Positions 1-11,499 of a stretch of DNA of 27,857 nucleotides are shown piece by piece. Location of the stretch: assembly GCA_900088475.1 (NCBI GenBank), contig FLMG01003935.1:1-27857 (forward strand), written 5' to 3'. The notes under the pieces are model-generated. The model saw only the letters and a list, made by a program, of their open reading frames with translations. It was not told the origin of the DNA and did not search any database. Source of the DNA: Hyphochytrium catenoides. Lineage: Eukaryota; Sar; Hyphochytriomycetes; Hyphochytriales; Hyphochytriaceae. The translations under genes were made by a program, and so were the position numbers. The stretch's first letter is position 1, and the number at the start of each line of letters is the position of its first letter.

Positions 1-71
1 AGAGAGAGAGAGAAGAGAGAGATAAAGGTTCCTACAAGTAGAAGAGAGAGAGAGAGAGAGAGAGAAGAGAG

Positions 72-103
<32 letters not shown>

Positions 104-112
104 AGGATGAGG
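1..112. repeat. (GA)n purine tract
   Basis: The + strand is an almost uninterrupted GA dinucleotide repeat, broken by a short unique stretch at about 21-43. A second, less pure GA-rich stretch follows at about 206-285. On the minus strand these are CT tracts, which is the orientation seen in sense-strand introns of the neighbouring gene. Confidence 0.9.
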
Positions 113-758
113 GTTTCTCTACAGAACAGAACAGAGACGAGTCATCGAGACAGTCCACAAGGCTCTCACTCCAGACTTCCAGAGCATTGAGAGAAGGGAG
201 AGGCGAGGGAGAGGAAAACAGAAAGAGGAGAGAGAGACAGAAGGAGAGAGGAGACAGAAGGAGAGAGAGGACAGAGGCGTCAATTTGATCTCTGACTTGC
301 CTGACGGCCGCTGGGCATGTCCAAGGTGAGCTGAGCGTCTTCGTTTCTTCTCGATTCGTCCTCGCTTTCCCCTTGTTATTCTCTCCATAAACTCTTCGCT
401 TCTCTTCTCTCTTGCCGTGCTGCTAGCTTGTCGGGCTGTCGGGCTGTCGGGTCAGCGCTCTGATGCCATCATCATCATCCACCACGCCGCATTTTCCTGG
501 CTTGCCTGTCTGTGTGGAGGTCTGATGAGTGATGGGGTCGAGGCTTCAACAGCCCACATCAACACGGCCGATTCTCACTCCTGGAGGACATCAGGTGGTC
601 TCTTCAGTTATCGAACAACAGATCTTGGACTTTGAGCACAGGCTAGTCCTGGGGGATGCTGAGGAGGCCGAGACGTTACACTGATGTCTGTTGGTTCCTG
701 GCTCTCCTCCTCCTCTTCTTCCTGTTGTCAATATCGCTGTTGCCGCCTCCTAAGCGCG

Positions 759-763
<5 letters not shown>

Positions 764-821
<58 letters not shown>
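764..821. repeat. (CT)n microsatellite
   Basis: A near-perfect CT dinucleotide repeat of just under 30 units. Further CT-rich sequence with scattered interruptions continues to about 1130. It lies upstream of the first docking-gene exon. Confidence 0.95.
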
Positions 822-823
<2 letters not shown>

Positions 824-1464
824 CCTGATATTACAAAGAATGCTATTTCTTCTTAGCCCTTGTCTTTTTACTACCCTAAGGTCTCCTGCCTCCTTCCTCT
901 GTCAAAAGTTCCTTTCCTCTCTTTCTCTTGCTGTCTCTCTCTATTTGTCTCTTTTTCTCTCTATTGCTCTCTCTCTCTCTCTCTCTCCCCTCTCTCTCGC
1001 TCTCTTGGTCTCTCTCTCTCTTCTTTCTGCGTCATTCTCTGCTTTTGTACTCCTCCGCTTGGGTCTTTCTGTCTCTCTTGATCTCTCTCTCTCCTGTGGT
1101 CTCTCTCACTACTCTCTCTTCCCTCTGCTTCTTCTCTTCCCTTTGTGCTCCTCCTCTTGGGTCTTTCTTCCTAAACCTTTCTTCCCTCCTCCTTGTCCTG
1201 GCGCCACGACTGGGTTGAAGAAGGGAGTTAACGAGAGAGGGCAGGACATCCAGGCAGCCGAAGGACGCATGGAGTGGCAACAGGTCTAGCACTGCGGCAG
1301 CTTGAGACAGAAAGGTGTAAAAGGGCTTGTTTAGCCTCGACTAGGCAGCTGTGTAGTTGGCAAGACAGCATTATCAGGGTTGAACAGACAAAGTGTCTAT
1401 AGTGTCTCAAGGTAAAGCAGAGAGAGAAGAGAAGCCCAGAGCTTCAGAGTCTGGCATAGGAACG

Positions 1465-1760
1465 ATGCCGTCTCCCAAGTTAGGGAAGGAGATGCGAGAT
1501 GACTATCAGCTGCTGCAGAAAGAGTATAAGAATATGGAGCAGAACCGCAAGGTAAGCGACATGGAGAGATGAAGAAGTGGAAGTCTTTAGTCCGCTGGTC
1601 CACTGTCGATAGCTAGGGAAGTAGGGAGATTATAAAGCAGACAGAGGGAGAATGGGACTGAAGACTCCAACCGAACATACCTGGAGCTTCTGTTCTGTCC
1701 TTCTATGTCCTCAGATCATCACTGTCTTCTCTCACTCTCTCTCGGTCTTTCTTTCTCTCG

Positions 1761-1794
<34 letters not shown>

Positions 1795-2885
1795 TCACTT
1801 CTCTTTTTTTTTTCTTCCTTTCTTTCTTTTTCTATTTCTCGATCGCACTATCGCCAGACCTCCTCGCTCTTTCTCTCTCCGCCTTTCTCTCTTTTCTTCT
1901 CGGATCTTACTATCTTCAACATTGATTAATCCTTCCTTTCGTTCTCTAACGCCATGCTCTACTTCATCCCCATTACTTTTGCAGGCCTATGCGGACGAAT
2001 GCAATCAGGTCATTCGCAAGCAGCAGACACAGATCGACAAACTTCGGAAAGAGAACGAGGTGATGGTGGACGCTGATCCCTCTTCTCTATCGTTAGCCTC
2101 TTAATCCCCGTTTATTCCTCTTTACGTTTCTCCCTTTTGCTCTCGAAGATCTCGACTTTACCTTCGCTGTCTTCAGTCGATTTTACCTCCAAGATCCTGA
2201 TACTTCTCTCTCCGCCTTTCTCTGTCTCTTTCTGCCTCTCTCTTTCCCCCTCTCTCTCTCTCTCCTTCCCACACGCTCGCTCTAACGTACGCTCTCTACA
2301 CTCTCCCTCCCTTGGCTCTCAGGCTTTAAAAAGTCAGATCCTTCTCGAAAGTCGGTCCACCAAGCCAATCAACCCCGCGAACACTGAGACTTTTGTCAAT
2401 CTTCAGGACCAGGGTAACTGATATATGGACCACTCTCCTCTATCTCTGACCTTGCGTTGCTGGGACTGCAAATTCCGCTGTTATTATCTATCACCTGTGC
2501 TGTCTCTTGCCCACTCCTCTCTCCATCTCTCTCTTTCTCTCTTTCTTGTTCTCTCTCCTCCTTGTGTTACATCTATAACGACGCTTGCTGGGCCTCGTAA
2601 GCACCTCGCCATCCTTCAGTGCACCATAATCTCTCTCTCCTGTACTGAGTGTACTCATTCCTCTCTCCTCTCTCTCTCTCTCTCTCTCACCCACACTCTT
2701 TCTCTTTTCCGTCCTTAGCGGATAGTTACACCGCTAAGATAGATCAGATGAGCCGTCAGCTGAACAGTACCACAGAGCAAATCAACGTCCTCAGGCAGAA
2801 AGTGCTGCACGAAGTAAGAAGGATATGGGAAGAGAAATCAAGGGAATGGAGGTGACAGTGCTATAGAAAAAAAGAAAGGGGGAGC

Positions 2886-2925
<40 letters not shown>

Positions 2926-4101
2926 AAGAAAGAGAGAACGGTCCGTATGGCGCTTTTCTCTTCCTAGCTTTTTGCATACCTTACTCAAGCATCTCGATCC
3001 AGAGCTTCAGCTCAAGTCTCTCGTCTCTCATGTAGTATCCACTCTTTCTCTCTTCTCTCTCTCATTCTTCAATACTTCTCCCCAGTCCGCTGTATAAAGC
3101 TCTTTTCCTGGGCCTTCCTTTCTTTGTCTAGCAATCCCGCCCTCTTTCTCTGTCTTCTCTCACTTTTTGTTTCTTCTCGCTTATAGCGAAAGCACATGGG
3201 AGGTGTTAACGCTGCGAAGGAGAGCCAAGCAGTCCTTTCAAAGCAGATTAAGATTTTAGAGAACCGTCTGGAGAAGGCGCTAGTCAAGTTCAATGAGGTG
3301 ACTTTCTCTCTCTTTGTCTCTCTCCGCTCATCTCTCTTCTCTTCCCTACTTCTCGTTCAAGCTTCACCTCCTCGCTATGGTCTGCCCTAAGTGTGCTTCA
3401 ACCTTTCTCTCTTTAGGCTCTGGCTCAGAATAAAGAGCTCAGGGAGCAGATCGACAGTTCTAGGAAAGAGAGAAGCATCTTCGACAACATCCATGCGTAA
3501 GTATAAGGAGAAAATGAGGAACAGGACGGGTGACACTTTTCTCTCGCTGTCTGAAGCAAGGAGCTCACTTAGACAGTTCTTCCTAAATTTCAAAGCCATC
3601 TAACCCTGGCTAACTCTCTCTCTCTCTTTCTTCCTACGCCAACTCTCTATCTCTATCTCTGTCTGCGCCTTCCTTCATTCTTTGTACCTCACTGTCTCCC
3701 TCCTTTCCCTCTTTCTCTCTCTTTCACTCTCTCCCTCTCTCTCACTCTCTGACCCTACCAACTATCCTAGGTGAGCCCCGCTACCTACCTCTTTGACCTG
3801 ACAATACCTTCCTTTTGCCCTCAAGATCTCTTTCCTTGCCTCTCGTCCCCCAGAGTCCTCTCCTCCTAGCACCTAACGAATCTTTGGCTTATCTCCCGCA
3901 GGAAGATGGCGAAGGAGCTACAGAGCAAGAAGAAGTTGATGGCGGAAGCAATAGAGAAGAGCAACCTCGCGTATGAGCGGAGAGACGGTGCACAGGTTAG
4001 CTTATAACGGATAAGATAAGAGGTCCACAATCATGGAGAAGGCCTCTTGAGAGGGTAGAAACAAAAGAGAGAGAAGGGAAGAGAGCTAAAGAGAGAAGGG
4101 A

Positions 4102-4156
<55 letters not shown>

Positions 4157-4930
4157 CTGAGGAGTTAGAGGCAAAAGTGAGAGAGGGAGACACATACAAA
4201 GAGCGAGAGGAACTTGCACGGCGTTGGATGGAAAGGACCTCAAGAGAGAAAGAGGAAACGGCAGACGTTTAAGAAGCTCTGTTCAGAAGAAGATTCTAAT
4301 GGCGGTTCGCTAGGTTGATATTGCTATTATTGAGCAAGCGAATCGGAAGGAGGAGGAAGAGTTTGCAAAGCAGGTCAGCTTTTTCACTTTCTCTTTCTCT
4401 CTCTCTCTCTCTCTGTCTCTTACTCTCTCTTTGAAACCCTTCCTCTCGTGCCTCTTGTCTCGTTGTTTCTTACTCGCTCATCACCTCGCATGTCGGAGTT
4501 CTCCAACCCGCATAGCCTTCGCTGCATGTCTCTCTTTCTCACTCTCTCTCTGTCTCAGTCCTCATTGTTTCCTTTACTTCTCTTCTCTGTGCCCTTCTCT
4601 GTGCCTTCTCTCATGTTCTCGCGCTCTCTCTGTCTCTGTCTCTCTCTCTGTCTCTGTCTCTCTCTCTGTCTCTCTCTCTCTGTGTTCCTCTCTCTCCTCT
4701 GTCTCTCACTCTCTAATCTTCGCCTTCTTATCTTGGCGTATCACGTGTCTCCTATAGATTCGCGAGGCAGATAAGCAGCTAGCGGCGGACCTGGAGCTTG
4801 GCGTCAACGTCCCGATGGCGGACAAGTTTGGCTCTCTCACGGTTGAACAGGAGACTGCCCTCAAGTCACAGGTAGAAGAGCCTCCCTCTCTCAGACACCC
4901 TCTGTCTTTCAGTCTCTTTCTACTGCCCTT

Positions 4931-4961
<31 letters not shown>

Positions 4962-7900
4962 CTCTCTGTCGTCTCGCTTCCTCTCTCTCTCTCTTTCTCT
5001 TTCTCTTTCTCTGGCCTTCTAAGTGCTGTTTCTCCCTTCCCTCTTTTACTTCCATCCTCAATCTCTCTATCTCTCTTCTTTTGCTCAGTTCTTCTCGTGC
5101 TCCATCAGTCTTTGCTGACTACTCTGCTTCTTTCGTTCTCACTCTGTTCTGGTTGCAGGTCAACAATGAAGCTTGGCTGATAGCAAAAGAGAAGGTAAAT
5201 GTCCAGGTGTCAGCTGAGAAGCTGCAGGAATTCGAGGCAGCGTTTTCAAAGATACAGGCAGCCACCGGTATTGTTGAGCTCTCTCTCTTTCTATCTCTCT
5301 CCTCTGAATTTTGGCTCTAGCAGTCACTACTTCTCCTTTCTCTCTGTTCTTCTCTCGTGTTTACTGTTGTTTTCACTCTCTCTCCCTCCTATCTCTTTTC
5401 TCTCTCTTCTCTCTTCACTTTCGTCTGTCTCTATCCTTTCCTCGGCGTCTCTCTCTCTGTTTTGCTGTATCTCTCTTGACCTCTGAAGCTCGCTCTTCAA
5501 CTCTTGTCCCGCCCTCTCCTTATTCACTTTAACTGCCGCACTGCGTACTTTCTATCTATTGCTCACGTCACAGAGTTGCGTCACTCCCTGAGTCAACATT
5601 CTGAGCCTTTTTTTCTCTCTCTTACTTTCTTTCTGTCTCTCTCTCGTTCTCTTACACTCTCTCTCTCTCCCTCACCCTCTAACTCTCTCCATTGGCCCTG
5701 CTTACCCACGATATCTGAAGGTATCCTTGACATCGAGGAGCTGGTTCGTCGGTTCATCAAGAATGAGGATCAGAGCTTCTCTCTATTCTCCTACGTCAAT
5801 GAGCAGCAGAATGAGATTGACAGATTAGAAGAACAAGTGCAGGTAAGAGCAGGCGAGAGACCAACACGCGACAAGCCGAAGAAGAGGAGAGAAAGAGGAG
5901 ACGGCGAAGGAGGAATGAGAAGACAGGAGAGAACAATGAATAAAGAGAGAGAAGGGAAAGAGAAAGAGAGACAACGAGAGAGAGACACAACGGTAGCACC
6001 CTGATGGGGAGTTAGGATGTGAAAGGGAAGAAAGAGGCCCGACAGGGCGCTGAAGGATCACCTGCAAAAAGCACGCTGTCCTCTTGATAATGAGTGAGCT
6101 TCTCCGTTTGCTCCATAACACTTTAATTTCTAGGCTCTCAAGAAAGAAGAGGCTGCCTTGTCGGAGGACACAGGAGAGGATTCTACCCAGCAAAAGCAGT
6201 TGCTTAGAAGTAAGTCTAGAACATCTTCCCTTTAGATTCCCATTAAGACAGTCATTCTCTTCGTTATGGCATCATTTCTCATCTACCTCCACCCTTTCTC
6301 TCTCTCTCTCTCTGTCTCTCTTTCTCTTTTTCTTCTCTCTCTCTCTCTCTCTTTTCTCTCTCGCGCGCTCTCTTTTTCTCTCTCTTTGTCTCTCTCTCTC
6401 TCGCGCGCGCGCTCTCTGTTCCCTCCTCTGTCGCCATTTTTTCTGTCTCCCTCCGGCTCGTCTCTCAGTCCTTGTCTCTGGGTGTCTCTCACGTTCTCTT
6501 CTTCAACCTCACCAAAATCCCAGTTCCCCGCTCCTATTCCCTTTCTTTCTTAGAACCTCACCTTTGTCCGCGGTGTGATATTTGTCCTCACTGCGTTTGT
6601 CCTGCAGGCCTAGAAGAGAGAATACTGACGACAGAAGGAATGACAGAGAAGTTTGAAACAAAGTGCAAGGAGGCGCAGAAGACTGTCAACGCTGTTAAGG
6701 TAACTCATGAGAGAAAGATACCGCGGAATAAGAAGACTTAAACTCAGAAAAATATAAGGTGGAGAGAGAGAGACACAGGAGAGAGGAAATGTTAGTCATC
6801 CCGAAAGGGATTCTTGCCTTTGAGAGCAGGGTGGACTTCTCTCTTTCTCTCTCTCCCCGCTTTTCTCTCTTCTTAAGAGTCTCCCTATCTGTGTCCCTCT
6901 CTCTCTCTCTCTCTCCCAATGGCACTCTCATGCACAGAGTGGCACGCCCTTACGCCCAGCAGAGTTTGACCTGTTTCCTCTTCCTAATTTCTTGTTCTCG
7001 CCATGTCTTTTTCTAAGATGGGCATCCAGAGCATCTTCACTAAGCTTCAGGCTACGAGGGAGTCGATAGAAGGAGACAGACCGGTGTCAGACGGCGCTGT
7101 GACAGAGGCCAACCTCTTGCAATACTTAGGTCGTTATCCTCTTCTCTCTCTGTGTCTCTCTCTCTCCCTCTGTCTCTTCCCTCTCTTTGTCTCTCTCCCT
7201 CTTTGCCTTCCTCTCTTTGTGTCTCCCTTACTCGTTCTCTTTTCGCTATTCTCTTGGTTCTTCTCTCAGTTCCCAAGATCCTCTTCTCTCTCTCTTCTCT
7301 CTCTCTCCTCAATAATATCTCTTCAGACTCAAACCTTCTTAGTGCCCAGTTCAGCTTGCTCATCCCTTCTCTCCTACTCAATCTAGGTCTCATCGAAGAG
7401 CGAGCCAACAAGCTTTTATTAGACTTCCGTGCGCTGAAGCAGCTCCAGCAAGCGGCACTTGAGATCCATCAGCAGCACCGCTCGCTCAGCTCTCTCTCTA
7501 AGAGCGATGACAAAGCAGGAAAGAGAGGCAGCGAGAAGAAAGGTTCTCCTACGCGCGGAGGAGGAGCAAACACCGAGACTCTTTCTCCTCCTTCTCCGTC
7601 TCCCGCTGGAGTCGGAAGCTCTCTTTCCCCTGAAGGGAGAGTTGTGGGTCGTCCTGCTTCTCCTACCAGCTCCTCCAAGAGTCCTGATGCCTCTTTCCAT
7701 ATCAACCCGCCTAACTTAGAAGACTATGGCTTTGATGACGAGAGCGATGAAGAGGAAGGAGGGGCAAAGCCCTTCACGAGAGACGAACTAAAATTGAGAG
7801 TGAGTGAGCTTTGCAGAGAGCCTGCTGACCTCTCTCTCTCTCTCTTTCGCTCTCTCTCTCTCTGCCTGTCATCCTTCTCCCTGTTCCCTTGTCCTCTCTT

Positions 7901-8151
7901 ACTCCTGCGTGGTTTCTCTTCTCTCTCTCATCTCACACACTTGGTTGCTCTTTCTCCTTCTCTCTCTCTTGCGCGTCAGGTTTCCATACATCATTTATCT
8001 TCCAGTCTATCTTTTCTCTCTCTCTCTCTCTGCTCTTCTTCATAATGTTCTGACAGGCGCTGTTGCGCTCTCTCTCTTCTAGACACTGCGTGGCATTCAA
8101 AAGCTCAAGCATAAAAGTCCATCCAGGACTCAGAAGGCCAAAAAGACATAG
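1465..8151 (+). CDS. ODAD1: Outer dynein arm docking complex coiled-coil subunit (DC2/ODA1, CCDC114/CCDC63 family)
   Basis: The product is a coiled-coil protein that anchors outer dynein arms to the axonemal doublet microtubules of motile cilia. Exons: 1465-1551, 1985-2059, 2323-2413, 2719-2813, 3187-3297, 3417-3496, 3902-3995, 4314-4373, 4758-4871, 5159-5267, 5721-5842, 6134-6209, 6608-6699, 7018-7129, 7387-7799, 8083-8151. All 15 introns are GT-AG and every phase agrees, giving about 599 residues ending in TAG. Family signatures are RKQQTQIDKLRKEN near residue 40, HMGGVNAAKE, KILENRLEKALVKFNE, ATGILDIEELV and LFSYVNEQQNEIDRLEEQV. The C-terminal part has a Ser/Pro-rich disordered segment (mid exon 15), an acidic patch (DDESDEEEGG) and a basic tail. 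The start at 1465 is the first ATG of exon 1; a longer 5' end is not excluded. Length is close to related algal and animal proteins. CCDC114 and CCDC63 are paralogues in animals and cannot be separated here. Confidence 0.95.
2860..2938. repeat. GA-rich tract in docking-gene intron 4
   Basis: Directly after the exon 4 donor (2814) the intron is purine-rich, with a GA repeat at about 2883-2938. Its 3' half (about 3040-3180) is CT-rich again. Most other introns of this gene are CT-rich throughout. Confidence 0.85.
4050..4170. repeat. GA-rich tract in docking-gene intron 7
   Basis: Intron 7 (3996-4313) carries long GA runs on the sense strand, opposite to the CT composition of the introns before and after it. 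Confidence 0.85.
5873..5990. repeat. GA-rich tract in docking-gene intron 11
   Basis: Intron 11 (5843-6133) is purine-rich from its donor to about 5990, again opposite to the CT-rich introns 10 and 12. Confidence 0.85.
6288..6430. repeat. CT-rich tract with alternating CG run in docking-gene intron 12
   Basis: Long CT repeats are interrupted by short CG alternations, including about five CG units at 6402-6411. Alternating CG next to a polypyrimidine tract is a sequence type that can adopt non-B DNA; whether it does so here is unknown. Confidence 0.8.
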
Positions 8152-8720
8152 CGGCGAGATTTGTATGTGACGTCGGCGGGAGAGTGATCAAAAGTCAAAG
8201 GCAGGGATTGAGACAGAAGCGACAGGACAGGAGGGGAAGAAAGAGAGAAAGAGAGAGGGAGGGAGAGAGAGAGAGAGTATGAACGATGTGGAAGCCAATC
8301 TGATGGTACAATGAGCTAGAAGCTCTATTAGCAATAAAAAAAAAACAAAAAACAATAACTCTAATAATCTCTATGACAAAGGTTAGCAGACCCCTTTGCA
8401 ATCTCTCCTCTCTCCTTCTCCGGCCCAACTTTTCCCTTTCACTTTTCTCTTATCCTCGCTGAAATCTTCCTCGTATTCACCGTACCCAAAAAGAAAAAAA
8501 AGAGAGAGAGAGAGAAAGAGAGAGAGCACAATCCGGAAGAAGGACGAGAGGCTCCAAAGAGAGCAAAGAGAAGTAAGAATGAATAGATAACTTACATGAG
8601 GGGAAATAGAGAAGAGAAGGGCGCTTCTAATAAGTATGAACACAGCGTTGACTGAGTGAGAGAGAATGTTACAAGGAGGAGAAGGTCGCTCTTGCTCCTG
8701 AGAGAGAAACTCTGATTGCT
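8152..8720. other. Convergent intergenic region
   Basis: This separates the 3' ends of the docking gene (+) and the VTC-domain gene (-). It holds a GA tract at about 8228-8278, an A-rich stretch at about 8333-8356 and a second GA tract at about 8495-8527 (CT on the minus strand). I see no supported exon, although a minus-strand frame near 8383-8724 is open. Confidence 0.6.
8333..8338 (+). terminator. Candidate polyadenylation signal AATAAA of the docking gene
   Basis: A perfect AATAAA lies about 180 nt after the docking-gene stop codon, inside an A-rich stretch. The assignment rests only on sequence and position; many protists do not use this hexamer strictly. Confidence 0.35.
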
Positions 8721-11499
8721 TCACTCTCCAACAACGGAAGAGAGTCTGCAGAGACTTCGCTTGTTATCCCGAAGGGAATTTGATGAGCGCCGTCGTTTGA
8801 GAGAAGGGGAGAGCGTGCGCAAGAGCGTAAGGATGTCTCCCATCGCTCCCTTCATACTCTTTCGTATGCTATTTCTCCTGGGCATCTTCTGACCTCTTCT
8901 CTCACTGTCGTCCATCTCTTCGCTATCTTCAATCGGTACCCTCCATCCTGAGCTTCCGCTTCCACCAGACGGGCTCATGCTGACCGTTGCCATGTCAAAA
9001 AAGTCTTCTTCGTCCTCATCCTCATCCATTTCCTTTAGAATATTGTCGAGCACTTCGTTCCACGAGCGAGGACAGTCCAGCAAACAAGCCTCAGTCTAAG
9101 GCAACAAACAAGAGAAGAACGATATATGTCAGCGGTCAAGCCACAAGTTGATTGCTCTTCAAAGAGAACGCCAACGTAAACATGTAGATGCACAATACCC
9201 AGTAAAGCTAAAATGGCTAAAGGATGTTATACTATCTTCTCTTCGTCTGCCCTTACTATTCTCTCTCAACCTTTCCGGCTCTTGTTGTTGGTGCTTTTCC
9301 TCCTCCTTATCTGTCCTCTAAGAATGCTCCTGCTAACATCGCGCTAGCTTCTTATTACCTGTCGTGGACTGTTCTTCCCAGAAAGGTTTACATAGCCTGA
9401 AGTTAGCTTGCAAGCACCATGTTGGACCTGCTTCAGTGAGGGAAGCTCCGCAATAGGATTACAGAGTGCCTCCGAAGCAGGATCGATACCCTCTGCAGAG
9501 ACAGGAGATTCAAGAAGCACAACGAGAGTTACCAACAGATAGGAAAAGCATTCGTTCTCGCAAACTCCAACAGCCCCAAAGCTGCGTAAAGTAAGCAAGA
9601 AAAAAGAACGAGAGATTCTGACGAGAGCAGGGAGAAGATAAAGCATATGACGCGTAATTAAAGCCTCATAGCAAAGCTAACCCAGCCAGAACGTGGCCAA
9701 AGTCAACTTCAAAAATCCCTATCAATGCCCTAGATAGCCCTCTTGTACTTACTATGCACGGTGATAATAGCATAGGGAAGAAGAACACCCTCTTGTTGCA
9801 CGTTTCCTGCATCACCGCCTCTCTCCTTCATCAAGGATGACAAATTTGGTGATGGGAGAACAAAGATCTCTTCATCCATTCTGATAGAGACGGAGAGCTC
9901 GTCCTCCTCTGTCACCTTTCTGAACATGCTTCGCTTGAACTGCACATAAAGCACGGGCTTTAATCCAGGGAACATTCTTTCCTCTGCGCTCTCGTTCGTT
10001 TCCTCGCTCTGAGGCTGCTTTATTCCTGAGATCCGTCTGACAATCTTTTCGAACAACTCTGGACTGATGTCTTTCGTCGTAACTTCGGCCGCTAGTGCCC
10101 TATGATGCACCCTTTGCTCTATCCTAGGTGCTCCTATCGATAATGGGAAGAGAGGAGAACCGAATCGGTGATCAGAGGGATCACTCGCCTTCTTTACTAC
10201 CGCTATGCAGATGTAGTCATTGAGCAGTGGGATACCCATAAATGGCCGAGGATCTCCTCTCTTTCACGAAGTATGACATGGGGCAAACGCAAAGGGAAGG
10301 GATATAGGGACAAAAAACATCGTCATACTTGCTTTCATCGGCGCAACGAAGTAAAAGGAGATGAGAGGTAATATCAGTGCTCGAAACGGGAAGTTGCATA
10401 CCATTATTCCGCCTATGGTTCCAGCAGAGTCTGACGACTGTCGACCCTTCCGCGGCCGCAAGGCTACCATTTAGCATGGAACCTTTGCTATCATCCAGAT
10501 AGATTTGCCTCTCGACGCCAACGTATCGCGACTGCATCTTGTCTGATGAGAGTGAGCGTAAAGTCAAAAATGGTAGTAATGGAAAGTACACGACACATCT
10601 TGACTATTATCAGAGAAGACAAAAGGCGAGGTGTGGACTTCACAGAGAGCTACGTTCCTGAGAATCAATGCTCCATCCACCAACCGGCGGGGAAGATCAG
10701 CTCTCAGGGCCAATCAGCGGCATTATGTGTCCCGATGCGGCTAAGAATTCGAAGCAATGACTCACCAATTAGCATACGTTTGATCAGCTCCGCGTCTTCT
10801 AAGGGCACAAGAAGCTTTTGTCTATGCATTCTTGGGGGCCTACTGATGCACTCGTCATCCTCAATGAAAGTGCCGTCAGAGCTGTTGGTATTGATCCGTC
10901 GGAGATTACTCTTTGGAGGTTGTCCCTCAGGATTGGAAGGTTCTCTAGAAAGTTTCTTGAATAATTTACGCACGCTCATTGCTCAACCAAAAGGCCAGCT
11001 TGGCAGTGATGGATCTTCGTGACCACCTTGGGCTCGTTTAAGGGGCCAATCTTCACGTAGTTAACGAAAGTGAAACAATGTTTGGTGGATAGCCTGGAGC
11101 CATTTGAAATACTCCGACTAGTAGCACCGTAAAAGAAACCTGGTGAATACTCAGCTTCTTCTGTGAGGTCTCCGTCTGAAGCAGTCCTCCAGGGTGGTGC
11201 TGTTACTTTCACTCTAGGATTTTTACCGATTTATACTTCCAGAGATTGTCTAAGGGCCTCCCTCTTGCTTAGCATAACTAAATCTCCGTTAGCTTCACCT
11301 TATTGCCTCTTATGAAGCTTGATAACAATCCTTCAGTAAACCGATAGCGCCTTGTATTGAATTGAGCCTCAATCTTCACTAGTGTCTCTCGCAGTCTCCG
11401 AATCTCTTTGAGCTCTTTTCTATCCAGTTGTACAGTCCAGCAGCAATATTGCAGTTTGCAGGCCGTAGTATCAATAATGAACTTACTTATTTGGGCCGT
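8721..11499 (-). CDS. VTC-domain (polyphosphate polymerase-type) protein, probably degenerate
   Basis: Supported exons: 10542-10402, 10256-9753, 9492-9359, 9095-8721 (stop TGA), plus the frame from about 10979 to 10766. All of these joins are phase-consistent. An upstream coding exon at 11499-11299 (TVQLDRKELKEIRRLRE...) is probable, but its connection across 10980-11298 is unresolved. The VTC triphosphate-tunnel fold is recognised in order: RQKLLVPLEDAELIKRML, QIYLDD...STVVRLCW, YICIAVVKK, KPVLYVQFKRSMF, ELSVSIRMDEEIFVL, LLPYAIITVHKG, and ALCNPIAELPSLKQVQHGA. In VTC proteins this domain makes polyphosphate from ATP at acidocalcisome or vacuole membranes. Here several tunnel residues differ (RLCW for RLRW, VVKK for the ERK motif, SIR for RIS, ITV for LEV, PSLKQ for PKFSK), and no C-terminal DUF202 membrane helices follow; the tail is acidic, then Arg/Ser-rich. 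Activity is therefore doubtful, and an accessory role is my inference. A typical N-terminal SPX domain was not recognised. Confidence 0.75.

Larger units (their letters stand above)
1..1464. other. Upstream region of the dynein docking gene, purine-rich then pyrimidine-rich
   Basis: No exon is convincing here. From 1 to about 290 the + strand is dominated by GA repeats, and from about 764 to 1190 by CT repeats. A short ATG-TCC-AAG followed by gtgagc lies at about 317-328 and could be the start of an upstream exon, but its phase does not join to the exon at 1465. On the minus strand a splice-acceptor-like stretch lies near 119. The apparent ORFs in this stretch are translations of the dinucleotide repeats and are not supported as genes. 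The reading frame of the first docking-gene exon stays open upstream to 1384, so a longer or spliced 5' end is possible. Confidence 0.6.

Noticed and set aside
656-1289. Long Ser/Leu-rich open frames across the CT repeats
   Set aside because: They are translations of CT dinucleotide runs (Ser-Leu in every frame), have no family resemblance and end at random.
4431-5535. Open frames of 70-120 codons inside the docking-gene introns
   Set aside because: They lie within introns bounded by phase-consistent splice sites and consist of Leu/Ser runs from CT repeats.
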